A DNA stretch of 64,000 bases, from assembly GCA_025449845.1 (NCBI GenBank), contig JANWIP010000020.1, positions 62,001 through 126,000 on the forward strand, given 5' to 3'. Shown piece after piece: positions 7,977-17,208 of the stretch. The DNA is from Solirubrobacteraceae bacterium. Lineage in GTDB: Bacteria > Actinomycetota > Thermoleophilia > Solirubrobacterales > Solirubrobacteraceae. Position 1 is the stretch's first letter, and each line of letters starts with the position of its first letter. The notes under the pieces were generated by a model. That model saw nothing but the letters and a program-made list of their open reading frames with translations. It did not search any database and was not told the DNA's origin. The translations under genes and the position numbers were made by a program.

Positions 7977-8618
7977 TCACCGGACGCGCTGGGCAAGGCT
8001 CGAAAGGAGCTGGGTCGCTGCTGTCTGGAAGCGCTCGACCTCGCCGTAGGGCCGAGCGACAAGCATGGCGCCCTCAAGGCCGCTGACGATGCTCCTCGCC
8101 GTCTCCCGCGCCGAGCCGCTGAACCGCAAGCTCGCGTCCTTGCGGCCCTGTTCAAGCACGCCCTCAAGCCAGAGCTCGCTGTCGTCAAGGAAGGCGATGA
8201 CCGCATCGCGGATCGGCGCCGCGAGGGTCTCGTACTCGGCCGCGAGCATTCCGCACAGACACATCCTGCGCTCGCGCAGCACGTCGGCATACAAGCCGGC
8301 GTACCCGTCGAGCTTGGCTGGCGCCTCGGCGATGTCACCGTCGATCACGCTCAGTGCCTCGGCAAAGCGCTCTGCATAGCGCGTCATGAGCGCCTCGCCG
8401 AGCTCCGCCTTACCCGGAAAGTGGTAGTGAAGACTGGCCTTGGTGAGGGCCAACTCGGCGGCGACGTCGGCATAGCTGAAGCCATTGAAGCCGCGGACCT
8501 GCACGAGCCGTTCGGCAACGTCGAGGATGCGCGAACGAGTGCCCCCCTCCTGCGGGCCTGTGTTCGTCACGGGCAATGCGGCGCTTCTGTTTTGTGCTCT
8601 CGCTGCCACGGTGCGCAT
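7977..8618 (-). CDS. TetR-family transcriptional regulator
   Basis: TRSRILDVAERLVQVRGFNGFSYADVAAELALTKASLHYHFPGKAELGEALM; start re-placed at ATG 8618. Confidence 0.9.
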   Translation of the reverse strand: MRTVAARAQNRSAALPVTNTGPQEGGTRSRILDVAERLVQVRGFNGFSYADVAAELALTKASLHYHFPGKAELGEALMTRYAERFAEALSVIDGDIAEAPAKLDGYAGLYADVLRERRMCLCGMLAAEYETLAAPIRDAVIAFLDDSELWLEGVLEQGRKDASLRFSGSARETARSIVSGLEGAMLVARPYGEVERFQTAATQLLSSLAQRVR

Positions 8619-8641
8619 TCTTGCAATCCACCTTGTCTTCT

Positions 8642-8657
8642 TACCTACTAGTAGGTA
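8642..8657. promoter_or_regulatory. Perfect palindromic operator TACCTACTAGTAGGTA
   Basis: 16-bp perfect palindrome between divergent TetR and cupin genes. Confidence 0.75.
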
Positions 8658-8715
8658 GTGTACTTCGTACGTGACCGGGACCCACATCACCTCCAAACCA
8701 CAAGAGGAGACAGTC

Positions 8716-9069
8716 ATGAGCTTTAAGCTCGCCCATCGAGAGGACTGCGAGGCCACGGGCAACTGGCAACTCGTCCGCCGCACGCTCGGCCTGGGGGCAT
8801 TCGGCATCAACATCGTTGAGATCCCTCCAGGCGAGCGCATTCCCGAGCACGACGAGAGCGAACGTGATCAGGAGGAGGTCTTCTACATCCTCAGCGGCAG
8901 CCCAACGCTCCTCATCGACGGTGAGAGCCACACGGCGCCCGCGGGGACGTTCGCGCGGCTCGACCCTGAACACAAGCGCACCGTCAGTAACGATGGCCAG
9001 GAGCCCGCAAGCGTGCTCATCGTCTCGGCGCCTCGATCGAGCGGCTACGAACCGATGGGCTGGGCATGA
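8716..9069 (+). CDS. Cupin-domain protein
   Basis: NIVEIPPGERIPEHDESERDQEEVFYILSGSPTLLIDGESHTAPAGTFARLDPEHKRTV. Confidence 0.88.
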   Translation: MSFKLAHREDCEATGNWQLVRRTLGLGAFGINIVEIPPGERIPEHDESERDQEEVFYILSGSPTLLIDGESHTAPAGTFARLDPEHKRTVSNDGQEPASVLIVSAPRSSGYEPMGWA

Positions 9070-9491
9070 GCAGCGTCAGCGAGCAACTGCACGCGACGAT
9101 CGCCGCCTACAACGACGCCTGGAACGCCCACGACGTGCAGCGGATCTCCACGATGCACGCGCCTGACATGGTGTTCGAGAACCACACTGCCGGCGAGCGC
9201 GCCGAGGGGGATGAGGCGCTGACACACATTGCTCACATCTTCGAGTCCTGGCCCGACATCAAGTTCGAGACTCGCCGGCTCTATGTGCGCGAGGACCTGG
9301 TGGTGCAGGAGTGGACCGCCACGGCCACCCACGTCAAGCCGCTCAGTCGGGGCGAGATCGTGGCCGAGCCCTCGGGCAAGCGGATCACATGGAACGGCAT
9401 GGACGTGATCCCCTTCGAGCAAGGCAAGGTCAAGCGCAAGGACGTCTACTCGGACTCGGTGTCGATCCTGCGCCAGGTTGGGCTGCTGTAG
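9066..9491 (+). CDS. SnoaL-like/ester cyclase-type NTF2-fold protein
   Basis: IAAYNDAWNAHDVQRISTMHAPDMVFENHTAGERAEGDEAL...WPDIKFETRRLYVREDLVVQEWTATATH. Confidence 0.8.
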   Translation: MSSVSEQLHATIAAYNDAWNAHDVQRISTMHAPDMVFENHTAGERAEGDEALTHIAHIFESWPDIKFETRRLYVREDLVVQEWTATATHVKPLSRGEIVAEPSGKRITWNGMDVIPFEQGKVKRKDVYSDSVSILRQVGLL

Positions 9492-9531
9492 CCCGCGACC
9501 ACGGTGCAGCTCGCGCTAACGGCGCGGCGCT

Positions 9532-10464
9532 CTAGGTCTGCGGCGCGAACTCCTGCACCAGCGCCTCATAGGTCCGTCGCAGCCCGTCATCCAGCCCGAC
9601 CTCGGCTCGCCAGCCAAGCTCGCGCGCGGCGAGGGAAGGATCGAGGCAGCTGTCCTGCAGCTCCCCCGGGCGCAGGTCCGCAAGCTGGGGCTCGATCTGC
9701 ACCCCGGCCGCCTGACCCAGCCCCTGCCATACGGTCAGGACATCGGCGGCGACGCCGGTAGCGATATTGAAGGTGCCGGAGCGGCCACTGGCGGCGAGCA
9801 GCGCGCGGACGACGTCTCCCACGTAGACATAGTCGCGCGTCGGCTTGCCGTGGCCATAGAGCTTGGGTGTCTTGCCGACGTGCAGGTGATGGCTGAAGAT
9901 CGCGACGACCCCGGCCTCGCCGTGAGGGCTCTGGCGGGGGCCGTAGACGTTGCCGAGCCGACACACCGCATGAGGCACACCCGAGGAGAGCGACCAGGTG
10001 TTCACGTATGCCTCCCCGGCCCACTTGGAGGCGCCATAAGGCGACAGCGGAGCGGGAATGCGGTCCTCAGCAGTCGGCCGGGGAGCCTCGTCGCCGTAAA
10101 GCGCGCCGCCGGTTGAAGTGAAGACCACGGGCACACCCAGGGGGCTGGCTATGTCCACCACGTTCAGCGTGCCCATCACGTTGACTTCGCAGTCGCGCAA
10201 TGGGTTCTCCACGGAGACGACGACGCTCGACTGCGCCGCCAGGTGGTAAATCGCTCGCGGAGCGATCTCCTCGATCGCGGCCTCCAGTTGGCGCCGGTCG
10301 ACGATGTCGAGCTCCAGCAGCCGCGCCTCCGGGTTGACCCGCTCGGCCTTGCCGGAGGAAAGATCGTCGATGACCGTCACCTCGCCGCCGGCCGCCAGCA
10401 GGGCATCCACGAGGTGCGAGCCGATGAACCCGGCGCCGCCGGTGACTATCGCGCGATCTGCCAT
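9532..10464 (-). CDS. NAD-dependent epimerase/dehydratase (UDP-glucose 4-epimerase-like)
   Basis: IVTGGAGFIGSHLVDALLAAGGEVTVIDDLSSGKAERV; SPYGASKWAGEAYV (YxxxK). Confidence 0.9.
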   Translation of the reverse strand: MADRAIVTGGAGFIGSHLVDALLAAGGEVTVIDDLSSGKAERVNPEARLLELDIVDRRQLEAAIEEIAPRAIYHLAAQSSVVVSVENPLRDCEVNVMGTLNVVDIASPLGVPVVFTSTGGALYGDEAPRPTAEDRIPAPLSPYGASKWAGEAYVNTWSLSSGVPHAVCRLGNVYGPRQSPHGEAGVVAIFSHHLHVGKTPKLYGHGKPTRDYVYVGDVVRALLAASGRSGTFNIATGVAADVLTVWQGLGQAAGVQIEPQLADLRPGELQDSCLDPSLAARELGWRAEVGLDDGLRRTYEALVQEFAPQT

Positions 10465-10473
10465 GCGCGCAAT

Positions 10474-11703
10474 CTAGCCAAGCGCGTGCTCGCGCGCGGC
10501 GAGACGCTCCTGCAGCGACGCAACGCATTGCTCCAGGCGTTCGATCACCAGTTCGCGGCTCGGGTCGGTGCCGCCCAGCATGTAGCGGTGCAGCGTGGCG
10601 AGGATGCGGCGGGTGATGACAAGCGCCTGGCGCTCGCCGTCCTGGTCCAGCTCGCCTGTCTCACACAACTCGTCAATGTGAACAAGCGCAGGTTCGATTA
10701 CATCGGCGTGCAGGGTCGCCGGCGTGAGGCCGTCCTCGATCGCCTGCGCCACGGTCCCCTCGGCGGTCTCCGCGTCGCCGCGTTCCAGTGCCTGCATGTA
10801 GGTCTCGCGCACGTGCGCGAGCAGCGCCTGGGGGTTGGACTTGATCTGCGCGCGCGCGTCCGGGCCGCTGCGGCCCAGCACTTCCATGAAGGCATCCAGC
10901 AGCACCGGGTCGAAGTGCTGGCCGCGCTGCTCCAGCATCATCTCCACGGCCTTCTCCACGGAGAAGGCACGGCGGTACACGCGATCGCTCGTCAAGGCGT
11001 CAAAGACATCGGCGATCGCCACGACACGCCCCTCGATGGGAATGGCCTCGCCGCTGAGGCCGCGCGGGTAGCCGGTGCCGTCCCACTTCTCGTGGTGACT
11101 CAAGGCGATCGAGGCCGCGAGGTCAAGGATCGATGAGGAGCTTCCGCGCAACAGCCTGTGGCCCTCCTCGGCGTGCGTCTCGACGATCGCGCGCTCATCC
11201 TGGGTCAAGGCACCGGGCTTCAGGAGAATCGCGTCGGGGATCGCCACCTTGCCAACATCGTGCAGCGGCGCGGCGTGGCTCATGCGTGTGCACCAGTCGC
11301 CCTCCATGCCCACCTGCACCGCGAGTAGCGTGGAGAAGCGCCCGATGCGCTCGATGTGCGCGCCGGTGTCCTCATCCCGGAACTCGACCGCCATCGAGAG
11401 GCGGCGCACGGTCTCCGCCTGGGCCACCTCCAGCTCGCCGAGCGCGCGGCGCAGCTCGCCAGCGCTGCGCTCGATCTCGCGCTCCAGCTCACCTTGACGG
11501 GCCATGCCCACGCGCCAGCCGATCACGCTGGCGGCGCCCGCCACGACAAGCGCGCAGGCCACACTCGCGGCCGCCCCTACGCCAGCCGCCAGCACCGTCA
11601 CCGCCACGGCCCCGGCGACCAGTGCCGCCACCGACATCAGAGTGTCACGAGATGTTCCGCGCATGGCGGACCGCTGAAGGTCGGCTTGGGTGACTCCGCG
11701 CAC
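10474..11703 (-). CDS. HD-GYP-domain protein (putative c-di-GMP phosphodiesterase) with C-terminal helical domain
   Basis: RDEDTGAHIERIGRFSTLLA...HAAPLHDVGKVAIPDAILLKPGALT...HHEKWDGTGYPRGLSGEAIPIEGRVVAIADVFDALTSDRVYR. Confidence 0.9.
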   Translation of the reverse strand: MRGVTQADLQRSAMRGTSRDTLMSVAALVAGAVAVTVLAAGVGAAASVACALVVAGAASVIGWRVGMARQGELEREIERSAGELRRALGELEVAQAETVRRLSMAVEFRDEDTGAHIERIGRFSTLLAVQVGMEGDWCTRMSHAAPLHDVGKVAIPDAILLKPGALTQDERAIVETHAEEGHRLLRGSSSSILDLAASIALSHHEKWDGTGYPRGLSGEAIPIEGRVVAIADVFDALTSDRVYRRAFSVEKAVEMMLEQRGQHFDPVLLDAFMEVLGRSGPDARAQIKSNPQALLAHVRETYMQALERGDAETAEGTVAQAIEDGLTPATLHADVIEPALVHIDELCETGELDQDGERQALVITRRILATLHRYMLGGTDPSRELVIERLEQCVASLQERLAAREHALG

Positions 11704-11826
11704 TAGATAACGGGCTCCTTGTTCATGCTGTTCGGTTCTTCCCCGTCCAACCTTGAGCCAAGCAGGCCCGCGACCAGCGAATGGACGAATAGATGAGCCT
11801 GACAGGCATCCGGCTTAGCGGCTAAG

Positions 11827-12552
11827 GTGCCCGGCGTGAAATGTTTCCGACTCCTTCCGGCAGCGGCCTGCGTGGTACTGGCGCTCGCTGCGGCCGCCAT
11901 CGTAGGCTGCGGCAGCTCGGGCTCGAGCTCCTCGGAAAACGGCGTCGCCGCCAAGTCCCCCACGGAAATCCTCAGCGCCTCCAAGACCGCGGCCCAAGGC
12001 GCCAGCGCGGTGCACGTCTCCGGCTCGATGGTCTCAGGTGGCGCCCCCATCACGCTCGACCTCAGCCTCGTGGCGGGCAAGGGCGGCAAGGGCAAGATCT
12101 CCGAGAACGGGCTCAGCTTCGAACTGATCCAGCTCAATGGCACCGCCTACATCAGCGGCAGCTCCGAATTTTATAAGCACTTCGCCGGCCCCGCCGCCGC
12201 GCAGCTGCTGCAAGGCAAGTGGCTGAAGGCCTCCTCCACCAGCGGCAGCCTCGCTACTCTCGCCTCGCTCACCGATCTGCAGAAGCTCATCAGCGCGGCG
12301 CTCGCGCAGCACGGCACGCTCACCAAGGGCAGCAAGACGACCATCTCGGGGCAGCCCGCGATCCCCGTTACCGACACAACCCAGGGCGGCTCGCTCTATG
12401 TGGCTACGACCGGCCAGCCCTTCCCCATCCAGATCTCAAAGAGCGGCTCGGGCGGCGGCAAGATCACCTTCGACGAATGGAACAAGCCGGTGACCATCAC
12501 CGCGCCCGCCAACGCCGTCGACATCAACGAACTGCAGCACGCCGGGCACTGA
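11827..12552 (+). CDS. LppX/LolA-like lipoprotein
   Basis: Signal peptide with lipobox-like AAIVGC; beta-rich LprG/LppX-type sequence. Confidence 0.65.
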   Translation: MPGVKCFRLLPAAACVVLALAAAAIVGCGSSGSSSSENGVAAKSPTEILSASKTAAQGASAVHVSGSMVSGGAPITLDLSLVAGKGGKGKISENGLSFELIQLNGTAYISGSSEFYKHFAGPAAAQLLQGKWLKASSTSGSLATLASLTDLQKLISAALAQHGTLTKGSKTTISGQPAIPVTDTTQGGSLYVATTGQPFPIQISKSGSGGGKITFDEWNKPVTITAPANAVDINELQHAGH

Positions 12553-12555
12553 GGC

Positions 12556-14028
12556 CTACAGGCTCAAAGCGACGTACTTGGTCTCCAAGTACTCGCCGAT
12601 CCCCTCAAAGCCACCCTCGCGCCCATACCCCGACTGCTTGACGCCGCCAAAAGGCGCGGCGGGGTTTGAGACTATGCCCTGGTTGAGACCGACCATGCCG
12701 GTTTCGATGCCCTCGGCCATGCGCATGGCGCGTTCGAGGTCGCGCGTGTAGAGGTAGGCGACAAGACCGTACTCGGTACGGTTGGCCGCCTGCAGCGCCT
12801 GCTGCTCGGTGGCGAAGGTGGCGATCGGTGCCACCGGGCCGAAGACCTCCTCGGCCAGCACATGCGCATCCGCCGGCACGTCGGCAAGCACCGTGGGGGC
12901 GTAGAAATAGCCAGGACCATCGAGCGCCTCCCCACCGACGAGCACGCGGGCGCCGCGCTGCACGGCATCCCCCACCAACTCGGCGACCTTCCTCCGCTGC
13001 TTGTCGTCGATGAGCGGGCCCACATCGGTATCGGGCTCGGTCCCACGCCCGACCTTCATCGCGCCCAGACGCTCGGCTAGGCGCCGCGAGAACTCCTGCG
13101 CAATGGGCTCCTCGACGTGAAAGCGATTGGCGGCGGTGCAGGCCTCGCCGACGTTGCGCATCTTGGCGATCACGGCCCCCTCGACGGCGGCATCGAGATC
13201 TGCGTCGGCGAAGACGATGAAAGGGGCGTTGCCGCCCAGCTCCATGGAAACGCGCAGGATCTGCTGGGCGGACTGTTCGATCAGCGAGCGCCCCACCTCG
13301 GTGGAGCCGGTGAAGGAGAGCTTGCGCGTGCGCTCGTCCTTGAGCAACGGCTCGATGACTTCGCCCGAGCGGCGTGAGGTGATGACATTCAGCACCCCAC
13401 CGGGCAGCCCTGCCTGCTCGAGGATCTGCGCGAGCGCAAGCATCGAGAGCGGCGTCTGCTGCGCAGGCTTGACGACCATCGTGCAGCCCGCGGCGATGGC
13501 GGGGGCGATCTTGCGCGTGCCCATGGCGGTGGGGAAGTTCCAAGGCGTGACGAACACGCAGGGCCCCACCGGCTGGCGCATGGTGAGGATGCGTCCCTTG
13601 CCGGTGGTGTTGACCATGTAGCGGCCATGCACGCGCACGGCCTCCTCGGAGAACCAGCGGAAGAACTCGGCGGCATAGGCAATCTCGGCGCGCGACTCGG
13701 CCAGCGCCTTGCCCATCTCAAGCGTCATCAGCAGCGCCAACTCATCGCTGCGCGCGACGATCGCCTCGTAGGCCCGCCGCAGGATCTCGCCCCGCTCGCG
13801 CGGCGCCCAGGCGGCCCACTCGCTCTGCATCTCCGCGGCGGCCGCCAAAGCAGCCAGCGCATCCTCAGCCGTCCCGTCGGCGATCTCCACCAGCGGCAGC
13901 TGGGTCGAAGGGTCCTCCACAGCGAACCGCGCCCCTGCGGCTGCCGCCCGCCACTCGCCCGCGATGTAGAGGTCGCTGGGGACCGCCTGGAGCACGTGCT
14001 GCTCGTTGGCTGCAAGACTGCTGCTCAT
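12556..14028 (-). CDS. NAD(P)-dependent succinate-semialdehyde dehydrogenase-type ALDH
   Basis: FVTPWNFPTAMGTRKIAPAIAAGCTMVVKPAQQTPLS; FTGSTEVGRSL; MELGGNAPFIVF; GEACTAANRF. Confidence 0.9.
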   Translation of the reverse strand: MSSSLAANEQHVLQAVPSDLYIAGEWRAAAAGARFAVEDPSTQLPLVEIADGTAEDALAALAAAAEMQSEWAAWAPRERGEILRRAYEAIVARSDELALLMTLEMGKALAESRAEIAYAAEFFRWFSEEAVRVHGRYMVNTTGKGRILTMRQPVGPCVFVTPWNFPTAMGTRKIAPAIAAGCTMVVKPAQQTPLSMLALAQILEQAGLPGGVLNVITSRRSGEVIEPLLKDERTRKLSFTGSTEVGRSLIEQSAQQILRVSMELGGNAPFIVFADADLDAAVEGAVIAKMRNVGEACTAANRFHVEEPIAQEFSRRLAERLGAMKVGRGTEPDTDVGPLIDDKQRRKVAELVGDAVQRGARVLVGGEALDGPGYFYAPTVLADVPADAHVLAEEVFGPVAPIATFATEQQALQAANRTEYGLVAYLYTRDLERAMRMAEGIETGMVGLNQGIVSNPAAPFGGVKQSGYGREGGFEGIGEYLETKYVALSL

Positions 14029-14064
14029 GGATCGCGGGGGTTGTTCCGATCCATCACGTGCGTC

Positions 14065-15192
14065 ATGGCCTCAACCTACCACCGCACCGCGGCGTCTAAC
14101 CGTCGTTCGCCCGTGGGCGTAACGGCTTTTGCTGCTGCCTTGCTGGCGATGCTGTGCCTGGGGTGTGTATGCGGCGGCACACCGGCGCAGGCGGGCCAGT
14201 CCCGCGCCGCCACGCTCATCATCGTTGGCGCGGGCTACGGCCACGGCGTCGGCATGAGCCAGGACGGCGCGCTGGGCTACGCCCAACACGGCTACAACTA
14301 CCAGGCCATCTTGGCCCACTACTACACAGGGACCGCCATCGGGCAGGTCTCGCCCAAGACGCGCGTGCGTGTGCTGATGGGCGGCAAGGTGCACAAGGTG
14401 CCGATCGAGTCCTACGTGCGCGGCGTAGTGGCGGCCGAGATGTCCCCGCAGTGGCCATTGGCGGCGCTTGAGGCCCAAGCCGTCGCGAGCCGCACCTATG
14501 CGCTGACGGCGCACGCCGGCGAAGGCAAGTTCGATGTCTACGCCGATACGCGCTCGCAGGTGTACCGCGGCAGGGCGGCGGAAACGCCCGCAAGCAATCG
14601 CGCGGTGCAGGCCACAGCAGGCCAGATCGTCACCTACGCGGGCAAGCCCGCGATCACCTATTTCTTCGCCAGCTCCGGCGGCAGCACGGAGAGCATCCAA
14701 AACGCCTTCCCCGGCTCGACGCCCGAGCCGTGGCTGCGCGGCGTCCCGGACCCCTTCGACGCCGGCCCGTTGCACACCTGGCGCACAAGCCTTAGCTTTG
14801 CCGCTGCCGCCAAAGACCTGAGCGGCCTCGTGCGCGGTAGCTTCCGTGGCATCGAAGTGCTCAAGCGCGGCGTCTCACCGCGCATAATCTCCGCCAATAT
14901 CCTCGGCACAAAGGGCTCCACCCCAATCACCGGCAACGAACTCGCAGCTCGCTTGAACCTATTCGACACCTGGGCCTACTTCACCGTGCACGACTCCCAC
15001 GGCACCCACCGCGAGCCCGACCACAGCGGCGCACCCGCGCCGGCAGCATCGGCTCCGACGCCTACGCCGACTCCCTCCCCCCCGCCGGTGGGGCCAGGCG
15101 GCGGAACCTCAGCGAGCACCGGAGCGGGCTCAGACGGCACAACCGCGGCAAGTGGCAGCCGAGTAACAGGCGGCACGACCGTTGGCCGCTAA
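14065..15192 (+). CDS. SpoIID/LytB-domain protein
   Basis: GYGHGVGMSQDGALGYAQHGYNYQAILAHYYTGT...VLMGGKVHKVPIESYVRGVVAAEMSPQWPLAALEAQAVASRTYAL; Pro/Thr/Ser-rich tail. Confidence 0.9.
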   Translation: MASTYHRTAASNRRSPVGVTAFAAALLAMLCLGCVCGGTPAQAGQSRAATLIIVGAGYGHGVGMSQDGALGYAQHGYNYQAILAHYYTGTAIGQVSPKTRVRVLMGGKVHKVPIESYVRGVVAAEMSPQWPLAALEAQAVASRTYALTAHAGEGKFDVYADTRSQVYRGRAAETPASNRAVQATAGQIVTYAGKPAITYFFASSGGSTESIQNAFPGSTPEPWLRGVPDPFDAGPLHTWRTSLSFAAAAKDLSGLVRGSFRGIEVLKRGVSPRIISANILGTKGSTPITGNELAARLNLFDTWAYFTVHDSHGTHREPDHSGAPAPAASAPTPTPTPSPPPVGPGGGTSASTGAGSDGTTAASGSRVTGGTTVGR

Positions 15193-16051
15193 CCCACTGC
15201 TGCTGGCAGATGTCCCGTGGCTCTTGTACCGGGCGTTCTTCTCGCTGCCAAAGTCGATCAAAGGCGCCGAAGGCAAGCCGGTCAACGCGCTCTTGGGGAC
15301 AGTAAATGCGCTACTAAATGCGGCCGAGGCATGCCACCCCCGCGCGGTCGTGGCGTGTTTCGGAGCCGAGCAGGCCGCCTACCGCGTAGAGCTCTACCCC
15401 CCCTACCACGCCCACCGCGACCCGATGCCTGAAGAGCTGGCGGCGCAGTGGCAGCGCGCCCCCGAGCTGCTGGCGAGCCTCGGCTGGACGGTCAGCGACA
15501 GCGACGATCTGGAGGCCGACGACGTGATGGGTTCGCTGGCGGCGCTGGAGGCCAAGGCTGGCGGGCGCGCGCTGCTGCTCACCGGCGACCGCGACATGTT
15601 CCAGGCGGTGAACGAGCACGTAGCGATCCTCGAACTGAAGAAAGGCGCCGCTCCGCTCGAAGTCGGCCCCGCCGAGGTCCGTGAGCGCTACGGCATCGAT
15701 CCTGCCTTGGTCCCCGACTTCATCGCGTTGCGCGGCGACCCTTCTGATGGCTTGCCCGGCGCCCCCGGCATCGGCGCCAAGACGGCCGCCGAGCTGCTGA
15801 ACAGGCATGGTCCCCTGCAGGACATCCTCGCCGCCGCCGCGAGCCCCGACTCAGCCCTCAGAGCGAGGTCCTCCGCGACTCTGCTGCACCACGCGGAGCT
15901 GCTGCGCACCTTCAAGCAGGTGGCCACGCTTGTTCCCATCGAGTTCGAACTCCCACCTGATGCCCCAACAGATTTTGCCCGCGGCGCCCTCAAGGCGCGA
16001 GAGTTTGGAATGGAAGGGTTGGCCGCACGCCTGGAGAAAGCTGCCAACTAG
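15182..16051 (+). CDS. 5'-3' exonuclease (PolA N-terminal domain-like)
   Basis: LLLADVPWLLYRAFFSLP...DSDDLEADDVMGSLA...LLTGDRDMFQAV...DFIALRGDPSDGLPGAPGIGAKTAAELL; TTG start. Confidence 0.9.
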   Translation: MAANPLLLADVPWLLYRAFFSLPKSIKGAEGKPVNALLGTVNALLNAAEACHPRAVVACFGAEQAAYRVELYPPYHAHRDPMPEELAAQWQRAPELLASLGWTVSDSDDLEADDVMGSLAALEAKAGGRALLLTGDRDMFQAVNEHVAILELKKGAAPLEVGPAEVRERYGIDPALVPDFIALRGDPSDGLPGAPGIGAKTAAELLNRHGPLQDILAAAASPDSALRARSSATLLHHAELLRTFKQVATLVPIEFELPPDAPTDFARGALKAREFGMEGLAARLEKAAN

Positions 16052-16067
16052 GAGAATCAGGGGTGGG

Positions 16068-16571
16068 TCAAGCTGGTGGCAGGATCTCTTCGTCCTTGGC
16101 CCAGCGCGCAAAGCGGGTGACGTAGCGGTCGAGCTCCTGCACCAGGACCAGTACGCCCTCGTGCAGCGTTTTCCAGTTGGCCGGCGGATAGGCGTGGCCG
16201 AGCGCGTCGCGCATCTCCTTGGCCTCCTGGAGGCGTTCGGCTGACATGTGTGAAATGACGCCGAGCGCGGCGAGGCGCTCCCACGCATGGCCGGGGGCCT
16301 TGTCCACAACGCCTATGCGCTGACCCTCGGCAAGCCCACGCGCCGCCAGCTCGTGGACCCAGTTGAGCAGCACCTCATACTGGCGCTCGATGACCGCCAC
16401 CCTGTTGCGTTCGCCGGCGTCCGAGGACCGCGCGGCAACGATGAAGAGATCCTCCTCGAAGTCCTCTCCGAACCCCTCCATCGCAACCAACAGCTGCTCG
16501 CGCGCACTGGGGATCTCTTGGAGGATGGTCGCGATCCGCCGCTGGCCTTTGGACGCCCGCGGCTCAGTCAC
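16068..16571 (-). CDS. HEPN-domain toxin candidate
   Basis: All-helical protein with RDALGHAY = RX4HXY HEPN motif; 4-nt overlap with upstream MNT gene. Confidence 0.72.
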   Translation of the reverse strand: MTEPRASKGQRRIATILQEIPSAREQLLVAMEGFGEDFEEDLFIVAARSSDAGERNRVAVIERQYEVLLNWVHELAARGLAEGQRIGVVDKAPGHAWERLAALGVISHMSAERLQEAKEMRDALGHAYPPANWKTLHEGVLVLVQELDRYVTRFARWAKDEEILPPA

Positions 16572-17134
16572 GCCTGTGCAAGCCGCTCCTGCGCAGCCGC
16601 GACTGCCGCGTGCGCCTGGGCCATAGTGCGCGCGTCTTCGCGAGCCCCTGCCGCCAGGAGCTCATCGCGACGCTGCTGTAGCCCCCTCCAGAGATCGTCG
16701 CGGTCGATCAGCACGCGCCCCTCGCACAGGACATCGGCGAGCAGCGTGGGTTGTGTCTCGGCCTGCTCTAAGGTCACGACATCCACGGGAATACCCAGAA
16801 TCCGGCGCAGGCGGCGCTGCACACCGGCCTGTGCCCTCCACTCCGAGCGACGATGGACGATCAGCAGGTCCACGTCGGAGACCGGGGTGTCCTCGCCGGT
16901 CGCGGTCGAGCCAAAGAGGACAGCCAGGCGCACGTCGCGCTCGGTGCGCAGCGCTTCCATCAACTTGCTCAACAGCCCCCAATGACCACGCAGATAGGCA
17001 GCTTCCGCCTGTGACAGTTCGAGCTGACCGCGGGCAACTCTGCGGCCGCGCAGCAGCCCCCTGTTGATGTAGCGACGCAGCGTGCGCTCACTGCACCCGA
17101 GTTCATCTGCTGAGCTGTTCAGCGCCAATCCCAT
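16568..17134 (-). CDS. HTH-fused minimal nucleotidyltransferase (MNT antitoxin candidate)
   Basis: N-terminal HTH (SADELGCSERTLRRYINRGLLRGRR), then LFGSTATGEDTPVSDVDLLIV = GSX10DXD. Confidence 0.82.
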   Translation of the reverse strand: MGLALNSSADELGCSERTLRRYINRGLLRGRRVARGQLELSQAEAAYLRGHWGLLSKLMEALRTERDVRLAVLFGSTATGEDTPVSDVDLLIVHRRSEWRAQAGVQRRLRRILGIPVDVVTLEQAETQPTLLADVLCEGRVLIDRDDLWRGLQQRRDELLAAGAREDARTMAQAHAAVAAAQERLAQA

Positions 17135-17208
17135 AGGTCCAGTGTACCAAGCGGTGTGTCCGGGTCTTTAGGCCGTGTGTCCGAGTGCCCTGCGTGAAGA
17201 CGCTCTCC

